Shown here piece after piece: positions 53,421 to 64,000 of a stretch of DNA of 64,000 nt; position 1 is the stretch's first letter; each line of letters opens with the position of its first letter. Under the pieces are notes generated by a model. The model searched no databases. It was not told the origin of the DNA and saw nothing but the letters and a program-made list of their open reading frames with translations. The stretch is from positions 808,001-872,000 of the forward strand of contig NC_087065.1 in NCBI RefSeq assembly GCF_963678635.1, in the 5' to 3' direction. This DNA comes from Symsagittifera roscoffensis. Lineage: Eukaryota > Xenacoelomorpha > Acoela > Convolutidae. Position numbers and translations under genes: made by a program.

Positions 53421-56400
53421 TGAGTGTTTAATTCTTATTGGGAAAATTTATGTTTATTATAATATTCTTCAAAAAAAAGTATCAAAAGAAAAGTTGCTAA
53501 GGCGTTTGTGACTATTGCTTTTTTTTATAAATTTGCACATTGTCATAATTAGGGATATTAAAAATGTGAGAAAAATTATGAATAAAAGAAAAATATTTTT
53601 TCGACTTAAAATGGTTCGTATCATTTAAGTAGATTTTTTGTTTTCGTACCTGTAGATGTGGTCAATTATTTGAGAAAGTTGGAGGCATATTTCAAATAGA
53701 GAAAAGAAAATTCAAAAAAGATTGCAAAACTAATAGAAAGGATTATTAATGATTCAAAAGTTTCAAGGAAAAGGAATAGCAAAAAATTAAATAGATTGAA
53801 AAATTTTGTGAAAAGGTTTGAAAGTTTGTGTTTTAAGTTATCAACTGTTATATAGAGAAGCATTTAAGAAATGATTTGTTTCGGCGAATATTGTTTAAAG
53901 TTTTGAGGCGAAATTCAAGTGTGGTCGGATTATTTCTTGATTTTTTGACAAGTGGGTTGAGATTTGTCAAAAATTGTTGAGGGTGTATTTTTGTTTCAAC
54001 AATTCGATTTTTTTTTGGCTTTTCTGGAAAAATTGCTAGAGATAACAACCAGGCTTGAACCAAAAAAGTCCTAGTTTTGGATCTGATCATGATCAAATTT
54101 TTTCAATATTGTCTTTTTTTCGCAAAAATTCATCGGTCTGTACGCGCCAGCTAAAATTTTGTCACATCGCGAACTCTTTTGAGCTTTTGTTTTTGTAATT
54201 AAAATTGCGTTCAAATAATTTCTGGTGGCGTTTCCAAATTTCCTGCCGAACCTAAACTTTTTTCATATTTTTTTGTTCCGCCCATATGAAAAATAAGGCG
54301 GAACATTGTTTTCGGGTGTGTTTTAGTTTTTTCTAATTTTTTGTTTTCCATGCAAAATCAGTTACCACAAATAGAAATCGGAGAGAGTCAATTGATATAT
54401 CATACAATTTTTAGTCGATATTTGAGTGAAAACAAAATTTCACAAAAAAAAATTACCAGTGTCAAGTAAAACCTGTTTGAAGTTTCTGATTTTTGTCTAA
54501 ATTCGAGCGAATAAAGCGATTGAGCCAGCTTACAATAGCTTATTCAAATGGCTTAAAAGCTTACAATAGGTTAATTAAAAAAGTAAAAACGTAGTTCTTT
54601 TTAGTCAACAAAATTTTTATGAGCATTTTAGCGCCTTTTTGGAATCAAAAACATCAAAAAAAATTGGAACATTTTAAACAAATTTTCTATTGATTTTTTT
54701 CTTGTATTTTTTGCAGCATTTGTCTTTTAGTTTGCTGATTTTACTCTGACTGTCAAATATGCCTGATTCGTCTTTTTTAGCGTTTTTTGTCTCACCACGC
54801 CGAATGAAATGACAATAATTTGAAGAAAAAAATGTTTGTTATGTTTTTAAGAATATGGTCAGAACATTCTCTGATTCTTGCGCAGTAACCGGCTATCCTT
54901 ATTTTGTTTTGTTTTCGCTTAAAAACTATGTATGAGCCTCAATAGTTTCGACTGAATTTTAATCGTCCTAGTGGCCTTATTTTGCTTCTTTTGAAGAATA
55001 AGTTTTGTGCTTATTATTTTTTTTGTGTGTCCCTGAGGGTATCATCCCTGAGGATGGGGCTTAAAAATAAGAATTCGAATTTCAGATCTCTCAAACATTT
55101 TGAGGTCAAACTGTGTATTTCGTGAATTGCAAGTAGATTCAGCAACAGCACCGTTCTTTTTTTAAATCTTTTTTGTTCTTGTGTTTCTTTTGATCGTGCC
55201 TATAAAGTTTTAAATTGTTCAAAAAGTGATTTCTGGATTCCAGTGACCTAGCCAACAATCTCTGCGCATAACCAGTCTTTTGTTTGGCCTCGTAAAGAAA
55301 TGGCCTTTCATGACAACGTTTTTGCTTTCGACTAAACAGGAGTTTATCCAACTCTGTTTCGCCAAATTCAGAATTCGATTGAAATTTTTATCCTGAAAAA
55401 ATTTTGCATCATATTGAAGGTTAATGAGTAGTACGTAAATTAATATTCAAATAAATATGTTAATTACAAAAACACACAAACGATCGAGTCCAGGTTAGTT
55501 CAATTTTTATTAAATTTGTCCCTTCTCTGGTGAAATTTATAAGACGGTACCGATTTGGTCTACCCCACAATTGGGAAGAAAGAGAGCTAAATGTACGAGC
55601 CCCATAGGATGTATACTAGAGATGTTTCGACCCGGACATGCAAAAACCCGGATCCTTAAACCTCCCGTGTCCCAAGTATTAGCTTTTCACTGAAATGCAA
55701 TTATTTCTATTAGAAATCGATAACTAGCGGCTGGAATGGGAGAGAAAATTATTATGTGATAGACTTAGTTGAAGAAAACTTTATAATGCAATCCCAGACC
55801 CACGACCCCTAATTCCGGTGTTTTTCTCGGAGCAATTAGTCACTACCCCGAATTCTGGAAGACGTTTCTTAAGCCCCACTGATCACACGGAGGCAAAACT
55901 TTAAGATATGAAAAGTAGTGGCCAGTGAATTCATGTATTTTTATGAGGTAAACCCGACTCCTGGTCTGAAGTTTTTAGCTTTCGGGAAAGAATATGCTTA
56001 GACCGGAAGTAGGCAATTTTTACAAAATAAGAGGCATACTGACTTTTTAATGGTAAAATGATTTTCTAGCATTAAAAGGGTATATTGTTTTTATTGCGGC
56101 AAAAAACACAAACCCCGAAAAAAGACCCTCTGTGAGTTAAATTCCTCCGGCGACTCCTTTTGGTGTTAGTAGCCTTTTCTTGAGAAAAATGCTTCTGGAC
56201 CTTACAACTGTGATATTGTGGGAAATATAAATGGGATATGAGTGAAACTTTGTAGGTAAGACCCCAATGGGATTCTGATCCCAGATATAAAGATTGACCC
56301 CGGGTGATCCCAGAGTGACCATTAATTGATCTTTGAGTGCTTAGGACTAAAATTGCAAAGAAAGTGGCGCATTCCCCGGCGGCCCTAAATCAATGGAAAC

Positions 56401-57740
56401 TCATATCGAATCGGTCACCTGACTTATAATTAGGAGGAAACCTTCCTTTTGGAAACTGAAGCAGGAGCTGAAAGGGATAAAGCTTTTACATTCAAACATT
56501 GAACTAATGGAGCTATTTAAAGTGGACTCGGCAAACACTGGGTTCATTTTAGCTTGGTGAAAGAACTATCAATTCATATTCAACTAGACTAAAAAACAAG
56601 TAGTCCCTGAGGGTACTATCAGTAATAGGAGCGCGAGTTAAAAAGTAGGTCTCCTAAAGTATATGAATGCTCGGGATATTTACTTAGCTTCCCGAAGGTG
56701 AATTTTTGCCACAATTTGACCCCTAATTGGCAAATTAAGTTACCCTGATAGCTAGAAGGATGTGATTAGAATTGAAAATAGATAGGAATTTTAGGTTCTT
56801 GTTGTGAATAAGCTACCCATGGAAGGGGTTTTCCCCCACCGCCAGTAAATCGAAAATTTACCGGATTAATTAATTTAAGATTTGGGTGACTGGTTAGTTA
56901 AAGATAAGTTGGTTTAGAGGTGAAATTGGAATTGATATTTGCACAACCTAGGTGGAGATGTCTACAGTGAGTTTGGAATTCGTAGCTGATATTTGCAAAA
57001 CTTAGTTGGAGATGCCTACGGTGAATTTGGCATTCATAACTACTGTCTTCAGGAGAAGTTTCTGCTTAAGACCTTGCGCAGGGGTACCATTCTGAAATTC
57101 AGGTCAGGACTTGTAGGGTTGATCGTAACTGTAACTAAAATCAAAACTCAAATGGTCAAACATAACGAAAAAGTTACGGTTAGCCAATCCTTAGCCAAAA
57201 TAAAATTAGCTACTGGTGAGTGTAATCGGGTTCCTGTATTTAGTTAGGGAACAGTTCGATACTTGTGAGGGTAAGGATTCTCCCAAGTTAGTGTACGTAC
57301 GTTAACTTAGTGGTTTTGCAAGAGTGAGAGATAGTTGATATAGCTATTGAGGATAGCAAAAGTTTAAAATTGTAAGTTAGCATTAACGCGAAGTTTAATT
57401 GTAATCGAGCAACAGTTTTGATGAATTGCAAACCATTTGATTTTTTGATTAGATTATAACAATATGTTCTGGTCAATTAATATCTTCTGTATTTCGACTT
57501 ATAATTATCTGAATTTAATTGCCATTGGAAAGTCTTGCGAACGTGAGTGCGAGCGATACAGCCAGAAGAGCAGTACAAACTGGCAAGCGACATAATACCT
57601 TACGGAATAATTGCCACCAACTTGAGCAATTCGTGATTGTGGATAGTAGTAAACCTCGGTTGCCTCGCTGAATTCACTATTCAATACCCAAAGTACCACT
57701 TTGGGGTGTCCTTAAGAGAGAGAGAGAGATAGATAGAGAG

Positions 57741-57771
<31 letters not shown>

Positions 57772-57796
57772 AAGAAGTAACTAGTTTAGAAGTATG

Positions 57797-58272
57797 TACA
57801 GAGTCTGCGAAGACTTGAAAGTTTACTATTTTTCTGTTTGATTTTTTATTTTTTGTCAAGTTTAATCTGAGTCGTTTGTTTTTACAATCTTCGCGACTTA
57901 GATGTTAAAAGTATATTTTTTTGGTAGAATGATTCGTGATCAAGTCGGTTTTTATTTCATTTGAAACTTGTAAACAATGTTCTTTCTTTTCGGAAAATGT
58001 TGCTGTAAATTTATAGCCTGTTTTTGTTGTTGCTCGGGCTTTCGAGTATAATGTAGCTACTATGTTTGTTGTTTCTATAGCTTGTGGTTCTGATTTGTAT
58101 TGTGTAACTTGGTTTTTTGCATATTTGTGTAGCGTTTTTTGTTCATTTTCTTCACAATCGTAGTGTTTAACTAAGAAATCCTGAGGTCCTGTGCGAGGAG
58201 ATGGAATTGTGTTTTGTTCGGAAAAAATTAGAAAAGGATGTGTTGAAAGGTTAATATTTTTAAAATATACAT
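57797..58272 (-). pseudogene. Envelope-like N-terminal fragment, U4
   Basis: Same segment as 51887-52371. A 1-bp loss in the A run near 58236 shifts the frame early. Truncated at the same junction. Confidence 0.65.
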
Positions 58273-58289
58273 GTGTATGACAATCCTGA

Positions 58290-59220
58290 GTATGGGTTAT
58301 AAAAGGTGATATCCAATTGTGTTTTTGGTATATCTGTCGTATTTATATATGACTTCAGTCGTTATAAATGGGGGAGGTAATGATTGAGCTGTTATATTTG
58401 GTGGACTTAGGGGAAAAGGGTGTTGAACAATATTTTTAAGTCTGACTGGAATTTAAGTATTCCAATCCAACCGTAGAGGGGGAATTGTCGATGGTTGTTC
58501 TTGGTATCTTGAATCAAGATTGGTCGGGAAATTAAGGGGGAAAAGTGTTGGTGATATTTGACTTAAATATGGTGTTGATGGAAGTGAAAGTGTTTCTGGG
58601 AGAGATGATAATACTTTATCGGAAGAAATATCTATTGGTTCATTCACTAAAATTGGTTCACCTTGAGTATATGAGTTTGTTGTCCAATATGGTGGTCTTT
58701 CGGTGGTGTCTGGGGGGTAAAAGGATTTTCTCGAATTTGTTCTGATTTTGGAGTTGAACCTCGATAGTCTGATGGAATATTTGAGATGATTTGTTGTGAA
58801 GCAAATGTGGGACTTTCTGGTAGTGTACTACTTGAAAGTTCTGAGGTAGTTAGTGTCGGCGATTGGGGTATGTTAAAATGAACTCTGGGGGTTTGAAAAT
58901 TTCTATGTCTTCTTGGAAAATTTGTCTATTTATTTCAAGTGTGTTTTGATTTTGGCTTATATGTCTTACTCGATTAAGATCTTGTTGAAGGGTGGGATAT
59001 AAACTATATGTTGGTTCGCTTAAAGATGCTTGGCGATGAACTGGTTCTAATGGTTCAGTTAATCGTGAGTGTCGTTCTTCAAAAGTGTATGGATTGTCTT
59101 GAAAAGAATTTCGTGTTGAGGGTTTTGGGATTGTTGGTAGTTGTAGGTGTTATTTGACTGTCATGGAATGTTGTTGGTGGGGGCTGGTTCGGTGGTGGTT
59201 GATTAGCAATTTTGAAAAGG
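58290..59220 (-). pseudogene. Pro/Ser/Thr-rich ORF, U4
   Basis: Open piece 58647-58453. About 170 bp covering the frame-switch site and the ALNRLQYRQ tail are deleted at about 58450. Confidence 0.5.
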
Positions 59221-62200
59221 TATTTGAGTGTTTAATTCTTATTGGGAAAATTTATGTTTATTATAATATTCTTCAAAAAAAAGTATCAAAAGAAAAGTTG
59301 CTAAGGCGTTTGTGACTATTGCTTTTTTTATAAATTTGCACATTGTCATGATTAGGGATATTAAAAATGTGAGAAAAATTATGAATAAAAGAAAAATATT
59401 TTTTCGACTTAAAATGGTATCATTTAAGTAGATTTTTTGTTTTCGTACCTGTAGATGTGGTCAATTATTTGGGAAAGTTGGAGGCATATTTCAAATAGAG
59501 AAAAGAAAATTCAAAAAAGATTGCAAAACTAAAAGAAAGGATTATTAATGATTCAAAAGTTTCAAGGAAAAGGAATAGCAAAAAATTAAATAGATTGAAA
59601 AATTTTGTGAAAAGGTTTGAAAGTTTGTGTTTTAAGTGATCAACTGTTATATAAAGAAGCATTTAAGAAATGATTTGTTTCGGCGAATATTTTTTAAAGT
59701 TTTGAGGTGAAATTCAAGTGTGGTCGGATTATTTCTTGATTTTTTGACAATTGGGTTGAGATTTGTCAGAAATTGTTGAGGGTGTATTTTTATGGTATTT
59801 GGGAGGTCTTCATAATTTTGTTTTTGTTTGTTGGGTAATTGGGGGTATCTTTAGGCCAAATGATCATGGGTCTTTTTTGCTTTAGGCTAGTTTGTCATTT
59901 TTGGTTGGAGGGTTTTTGAGGTCTGAGTTGGGAAAATAATGTTGATTTTTGCATAATCTGATAGGGGAGGGTTGAAATCAGACTTCTGTTTTTCTACTTT
60001 TTTGTCTGCTTAGTTACCGCAGCACCGAATTTGCCTGAATATTGGGCAATTTTACTTGAATCGAAAAACATTTCAGTGTATTCCGGTTTTGAGCAAGTAA
60101 TTGACTTCCAAGAAATTTTGTCTACTTTTTTTTGCTTTTTTTGTTTTTTTTTCCATTTTATTGTGAAAGTTTTTTTATAAATTCAAGGAGCGTTCTGTGC
60201 ATTTAGTGCAGTGGTAACATCTATGCATTAGACAAAAAAACCCAGTAGTTCGCTTTCAGTCGCGACTTTTTTTGTCGAAACTTCAATTTTTCTAAAGCCT
60301 GGAAATTCGTGTCTGCTAAATTTTGTCGGCTTAGGTCCTGCAAAAAGATTCGGTTTCTTGTAAGCATTTTGAAAGCTTTTTGTAAACACTCTACTTATGC
60401 AGGTAAATTTGTTTCAGGAAATTTTTTTCCTTTTAATGTTTAATGTACTTTTATTTTTGATGTGTTTTCATATGCCAGTAATCGTAGTCATGCAGTTTTG
60501 TATAGCAAGTAACGTGATGCTTCGTTTTACCTCTCTGTGAAAAAATTTTGAATTGTTTTCATCATATTTTTTCAAAAATTGAAAAAAATAAACATGAAAA
60601 ACGAGAGAAACTCTTAAGCGTTTTTTGTGTTTCAACCTCAGTTCAGTACTAAAATTTAGTTTCAATCTGTGTTGTTTTTTGGCTGTTGAATCGGCTGTAT
60701 TTGTCGCATAATTATTATTTCAGACAAAAAGCTCATTTGTGTTTGCACATTTTTTTTGTTTGGTTTCATTTGAGTTTTTCGCAATTTGCTTTTAAAAAAG
60801 ATTTCTCATTGGTGTCTAAACCAAATTTTAAAGAGGTAGTCATATCATTTATAAAACCAAGTACCAAGCAGTTCAAAACCTCGTCCAGTCAGATCTAAAT
60901 CATATCAAAGTTTTTGGTAACTTTTTTCATAAACTGCTAGACTAATTTGTTGTTTGACTATGTCAACTTGGGTTTTTGTATGCTTTTTTTTTGATACACT
61001 TAATGTATTTCTTCAGTTTTACGTTGTTTCATTACGTTAAAACAGTAATGAAACGCTTTTTTTTGCTGCAAAACTTTGGGAAAAGTTTGCGTTTTAATTT
61101 GCGTTTTAAAGTTCAGCTAGTATTCATGTTTTTCTTTTTTCAAAAAATTCAAAAACAAGCATCTCTTTTTTCTTATCAATTGGAGTTTAATTGCATTTTT
61201 CTGGACGGAATTTTGTTCAGTTTTCTTTTTCTGTAACCTTGTTTTTGTTTTATTCGATTTTGTTTTTTTTCGGAATGAAAACCGGGTTTTATTTTCGGCT
61301 TCAGCGTTTTTCAAAATCATTTGATTGTTCATAGCCAGAACATTCTGTTTGGTTTGAGTTTTTGAGCCATTTTAGATTGAAACCAGAAGATTAATTGTTT
61401 GGATTTGGAATTGTTTCAAATTCGTTCTCGTTCTTGCAAATTGAAGTATAGCTTTTCGGTTTATAGAATTCTTTTTTTTCATCAGTCTGCAGCTTACAAG
61501 TGGTTTCATCGCTTATCTTCTGAAAAGTTAGCAAATTTACAATGTTGGTTTCAGACTGAAACTTTTGCTGGTTGTTCCGCCCAGTGAAAATAGGGAGAAT
61601 TGGGGAGCTTAGTAATCATCGGACAGGGTCTAGTGATATATCATATTGAAGCCTTTCTAGTCGTGATTCGAATGACATTAAAAAAGTAAAACTGTATATC
61701 TCAGTGTATTGAAAAATCAGTTTCTTAGTTTAGTTTTGAGCAAACAAAGTGAGCGCTAACTTAATTATGAAGTTTTTTAGAGCAGTTTCGGGATTCAAAA
61801 ACCAAAACATCTACAAAAAAAATTAATTCGGACTTTTTTACAGTTTTTTTCCAGTCAATTTTCGAACACAACTGTTATCCATCTCACCATTGTTTTAAAA
61901 TTGATTATGCTTAAGTTTTTTTTGCTTTGTTCGAGCTTTTAAAATCCAACTACGCGCAAAAAAAACAGCAATAAGTTTATAAAAACTTAATTGTTTGTTA
62001 AGGAATATGGTCTAATCGCGTGCTACTTGCGAAGAAACCACCTATCGTAGCTTAAGTTTAAAAATATTTTGCAATCATTTGCCACGCTGAGTTGTTAAAA
62101 CCTTATTCTTATCATGCATTGTTTTTCATCGGAAGTGGTTTGAAGTTTAAAAACTTACTTCACTGCTCTTGTAAACTACTGTTCAGCTTCTAGCTGAAAC

Positions 62201-63640
62201 TGAAACTGCCAATAAAGCTACAGATTTTAAAGGTTTTATTACGAATGCGATTGGCAAGTTCCTACAAATTGAAATTTAGCTAATCCGTTTTTAATAGTTT
62301 GTTTTTTCTTCGATTTTTTTGTTTGCTTAGCAAAAACGCTTCATCTTGTGAAAACTGGATGTATTTTTGTTTCAACAATTCGATTTTTTTTTGGCTTTTC
62401 TGGAAAAATTGCTAGAGATAACAACCAGGCTTGAACCAAAAAAGTCCTAGTTTTGGATCTGATCATGATCAAATTTTTTCAATATTGTCTTTTTTTCGCA
62501 AAAATTCATCGGTCTGTACGCGCCAGCTAAAATTTTGTCACATCGCGAACTCTTTTGAGCTTTTGTTTTTGTAATTAAAATTGTGTTCAAATAATTTCTG
62601 GCGGCGTTTCCAAATTTCCTGCCGAACCTAAACTTTTTTCATATTTTTTTGTTCCGCCCATATGAAAAATGAGGCGGAACATTAATTTCGGGTGTGTTTT
62701 AGTTTTTTCTAATTTTTTGTTTTCCATGCAAAATCAGTTACCACAAATAGAAATCGGAGAGAGTCAATTGATATATCATACAATTTTTAGTCAATATTAG
62801 AGTGAAAACAAAATTTCACAAAAAAAAATTACCAGTGTCAAGTAAAACCTGTTTGAAGTTTCTGATTTTTGTCTAACTTCGACCGAATAAAGCGATTGAG
62901 CCAGCTTACAATAGCTTATTCAAATGGCTTAAAAGCTTACAATAGGTTAATTAAAAAAGTAAAAACGTAGTTCTTTTTGGTCAACAAAAATTTTATGAGT
63001 ATTTTAGCGCCTTTTTGGAATCAAAAACATCAGAAAGAATAAGAACATTTTAAACAAATTTTCTATTGATTTTTTTTCTTGTATTTATTGCAGCATTTGT
63101 CTTTTAGTTTGCTGATTTTACTCTGACTGTCAACTATGCCTGATTCGTCTTTTTTAGCATTTTTTGTCGCACCACGCCGAATGAAATGACAATAATTTGA
63201 AGAAAAACATGTTTGTTATGTTTTTAAGAATATGGTCAGAACATTCTCTGATTCTTGCGCAGTAACCGGCTATCCTTATTTTGTTTTGTTTTCGCTTAAA
63301 GACTATGTATGAGCCTCAATAGTTTCGACTGAATGTTAATCGTCCTAGTGGCCTTATTTTGCTGCTTTTGAAGAATAAAATTTGTGCTTATTATTTTTTT
63401 GTGTGTCCCTGAGGGTATCATCCCTGAGGATGCGGCTGAAAAATAAGAATTCGAATTTCGGATCTTTCAAACATTTTGAGGTCAAACTGTGTATTTCGTG
63501 AATTGTAAGTAGATTCAGCAACAGCACCGTTCTTTTTTTAAATCTTTTTTGTTCTTGTGTTTCTTTTGATCGTGCCTATAAAGTTTTAAATTGTTCAAAA
63601 AGTGATTTCTGGATTCCAGAGACCTAGCCAACAATCTCAG

Positions 63641-64000
63641 TTTTATTTTCGGCTTCAGCGTTTTTCAAAATCATTTGATTGATCATAGCCAGAACATTTT
63701 GTTTGGTTTGAGTTTTTGAGCCATTTTAGATTGAAACAAGAAGATTAATTGTTTGGATTTGGAATTGTTTCAAATTCGTTCTCGTTCTTGCAAATTGAAG
63801 TATAACTTTTCGGTTTATAGAATTCTTTTTTTTTCATCAGTCTGCAGCTTACAAGTGGTTTCATCGCTTATCTTCTGGAAAGTTAGCAAATTTACAATGT
63901 TGGTTTCAAACTGAAACTTTTGCTGGTTGTTCCGCCCAGTGAAACTAGGGAGAATCGGGGAGCTTAGTAATCATCGGACAGGGTCTAGTGATATATCATA
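63641..64000 (-). repeat. Start of a further unit (U5)
   Basis: From 63640 the sequence jumps back to the equivalent of 61286 (TTTTATTTTCGGCTTCAG) and follows it to the window end, a period of about 2354 bp. Confidence 0.88.

Larger units (their letters stand above)
51887..57796 (-). repeat. Tandem unit U3
   Basis: About 5.9 kb. Starts within env at the minisatellite/env junction, runs through the Pro-rich ORF, and has a large deletion at about 53990 that removes the Lys-rich ORF, tRNA-like block and the GTTTCATTAC hairpin. It ends after (GA)n and one leftover minisatellite unit, at the same junction again. Confidence 0.92.
57797..63640 (-). repeat. Tandem unit U4
   Basis: Begins at the identical junction CTAGTTTAGAAGTATG|TACAG. 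It keeps the Lys-rich ORF region, tRNA-like block and both hairpins that U3 lost, so it is not a simple copy of U3. Cut at 63640 inside the basic-ORF region. Confidence 0.9.

Overview
The window is AT-rich, intron-bearing DNA from an invertebrate animal; the phylum cannot be fixed from the sequence. The evidence is a host gene fragment of the animal NIDO-AMOP-VWD family with introns of about 173 and 233 bp, a Ty1/copia element primed as Drosophila copia is, a Mag-like Ty3/gypsy element, a Polinton/Maverick-type protein-primed DNA polymerase B, and an envelope-like glycoprotein of the kind seen in invertebrate LTR retroelements. Almost everything is mobile or repeated; only about 2 kb looks like host gene. 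A 200-N gap (13386-13585) separates two assembly pieces, so order and distance across it are not proven.

Layout. 1-4074: the 5' part of an open, apparently intact copia element on the minus strand (338-bp LTR, initiator-tRNA primer site, 1212 visible Gag-Pol codons leaving the left edge). It sits inside the VWD-coding exon of a minus-strand mesh/SUSD2-like gene (exons 4075-4985, 5159-5284, 5518-6096). 6507-9731: a complete-ended Mag/gypsy element (two LTRs of about 203 bp, ATAC target duplication) with open gag but protease, RT and RNase H deleted. 9754-10853: a fold-back repeat built from many direct and inverted copies of one motif of about 18 bp. 10996-13385: a diverged copy of the left end of the element that fills the right part of the window.

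14138-18053: a decayed type-B DNA polymerase gene (minus strand), read from a promoter-like region (18007-18377) with three perfect CRE palindromes and six CCAAT-box-like sites, and facing a divergent plus-strand ORF pair (18575-19020). The polymerase N-terminus plus promoter is duplicated at 19021-20116. 20117-24355 is non-coding AT-rich DNA holding a compact array of inverted AGCGG motifs (24071-24211).

24356-64000: an element on the minus strand that carries, in transcription order, a Lys-rich ORF, a Pro/Ser/Thr-rich ORF, an envelope-like glycoprotein and a distal ORF, but no recognisable pol. From 25777 it is present as a tandem array (U1 25777-39553, U2 39554-51886, U3 51887-57796, U4 57797-63640, start of U5 63641-64000). 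Units have different internal deletions, and U3 and U4 share exactly the same founding junction. Coding parts are broken by stops and frameshifts, while hairpins, a tRNA-like block, a (GA)n tract and a 2.3-kb non-coding block recur from unit to unit. A non-LTR RT relic lies at the U1/U2 border.
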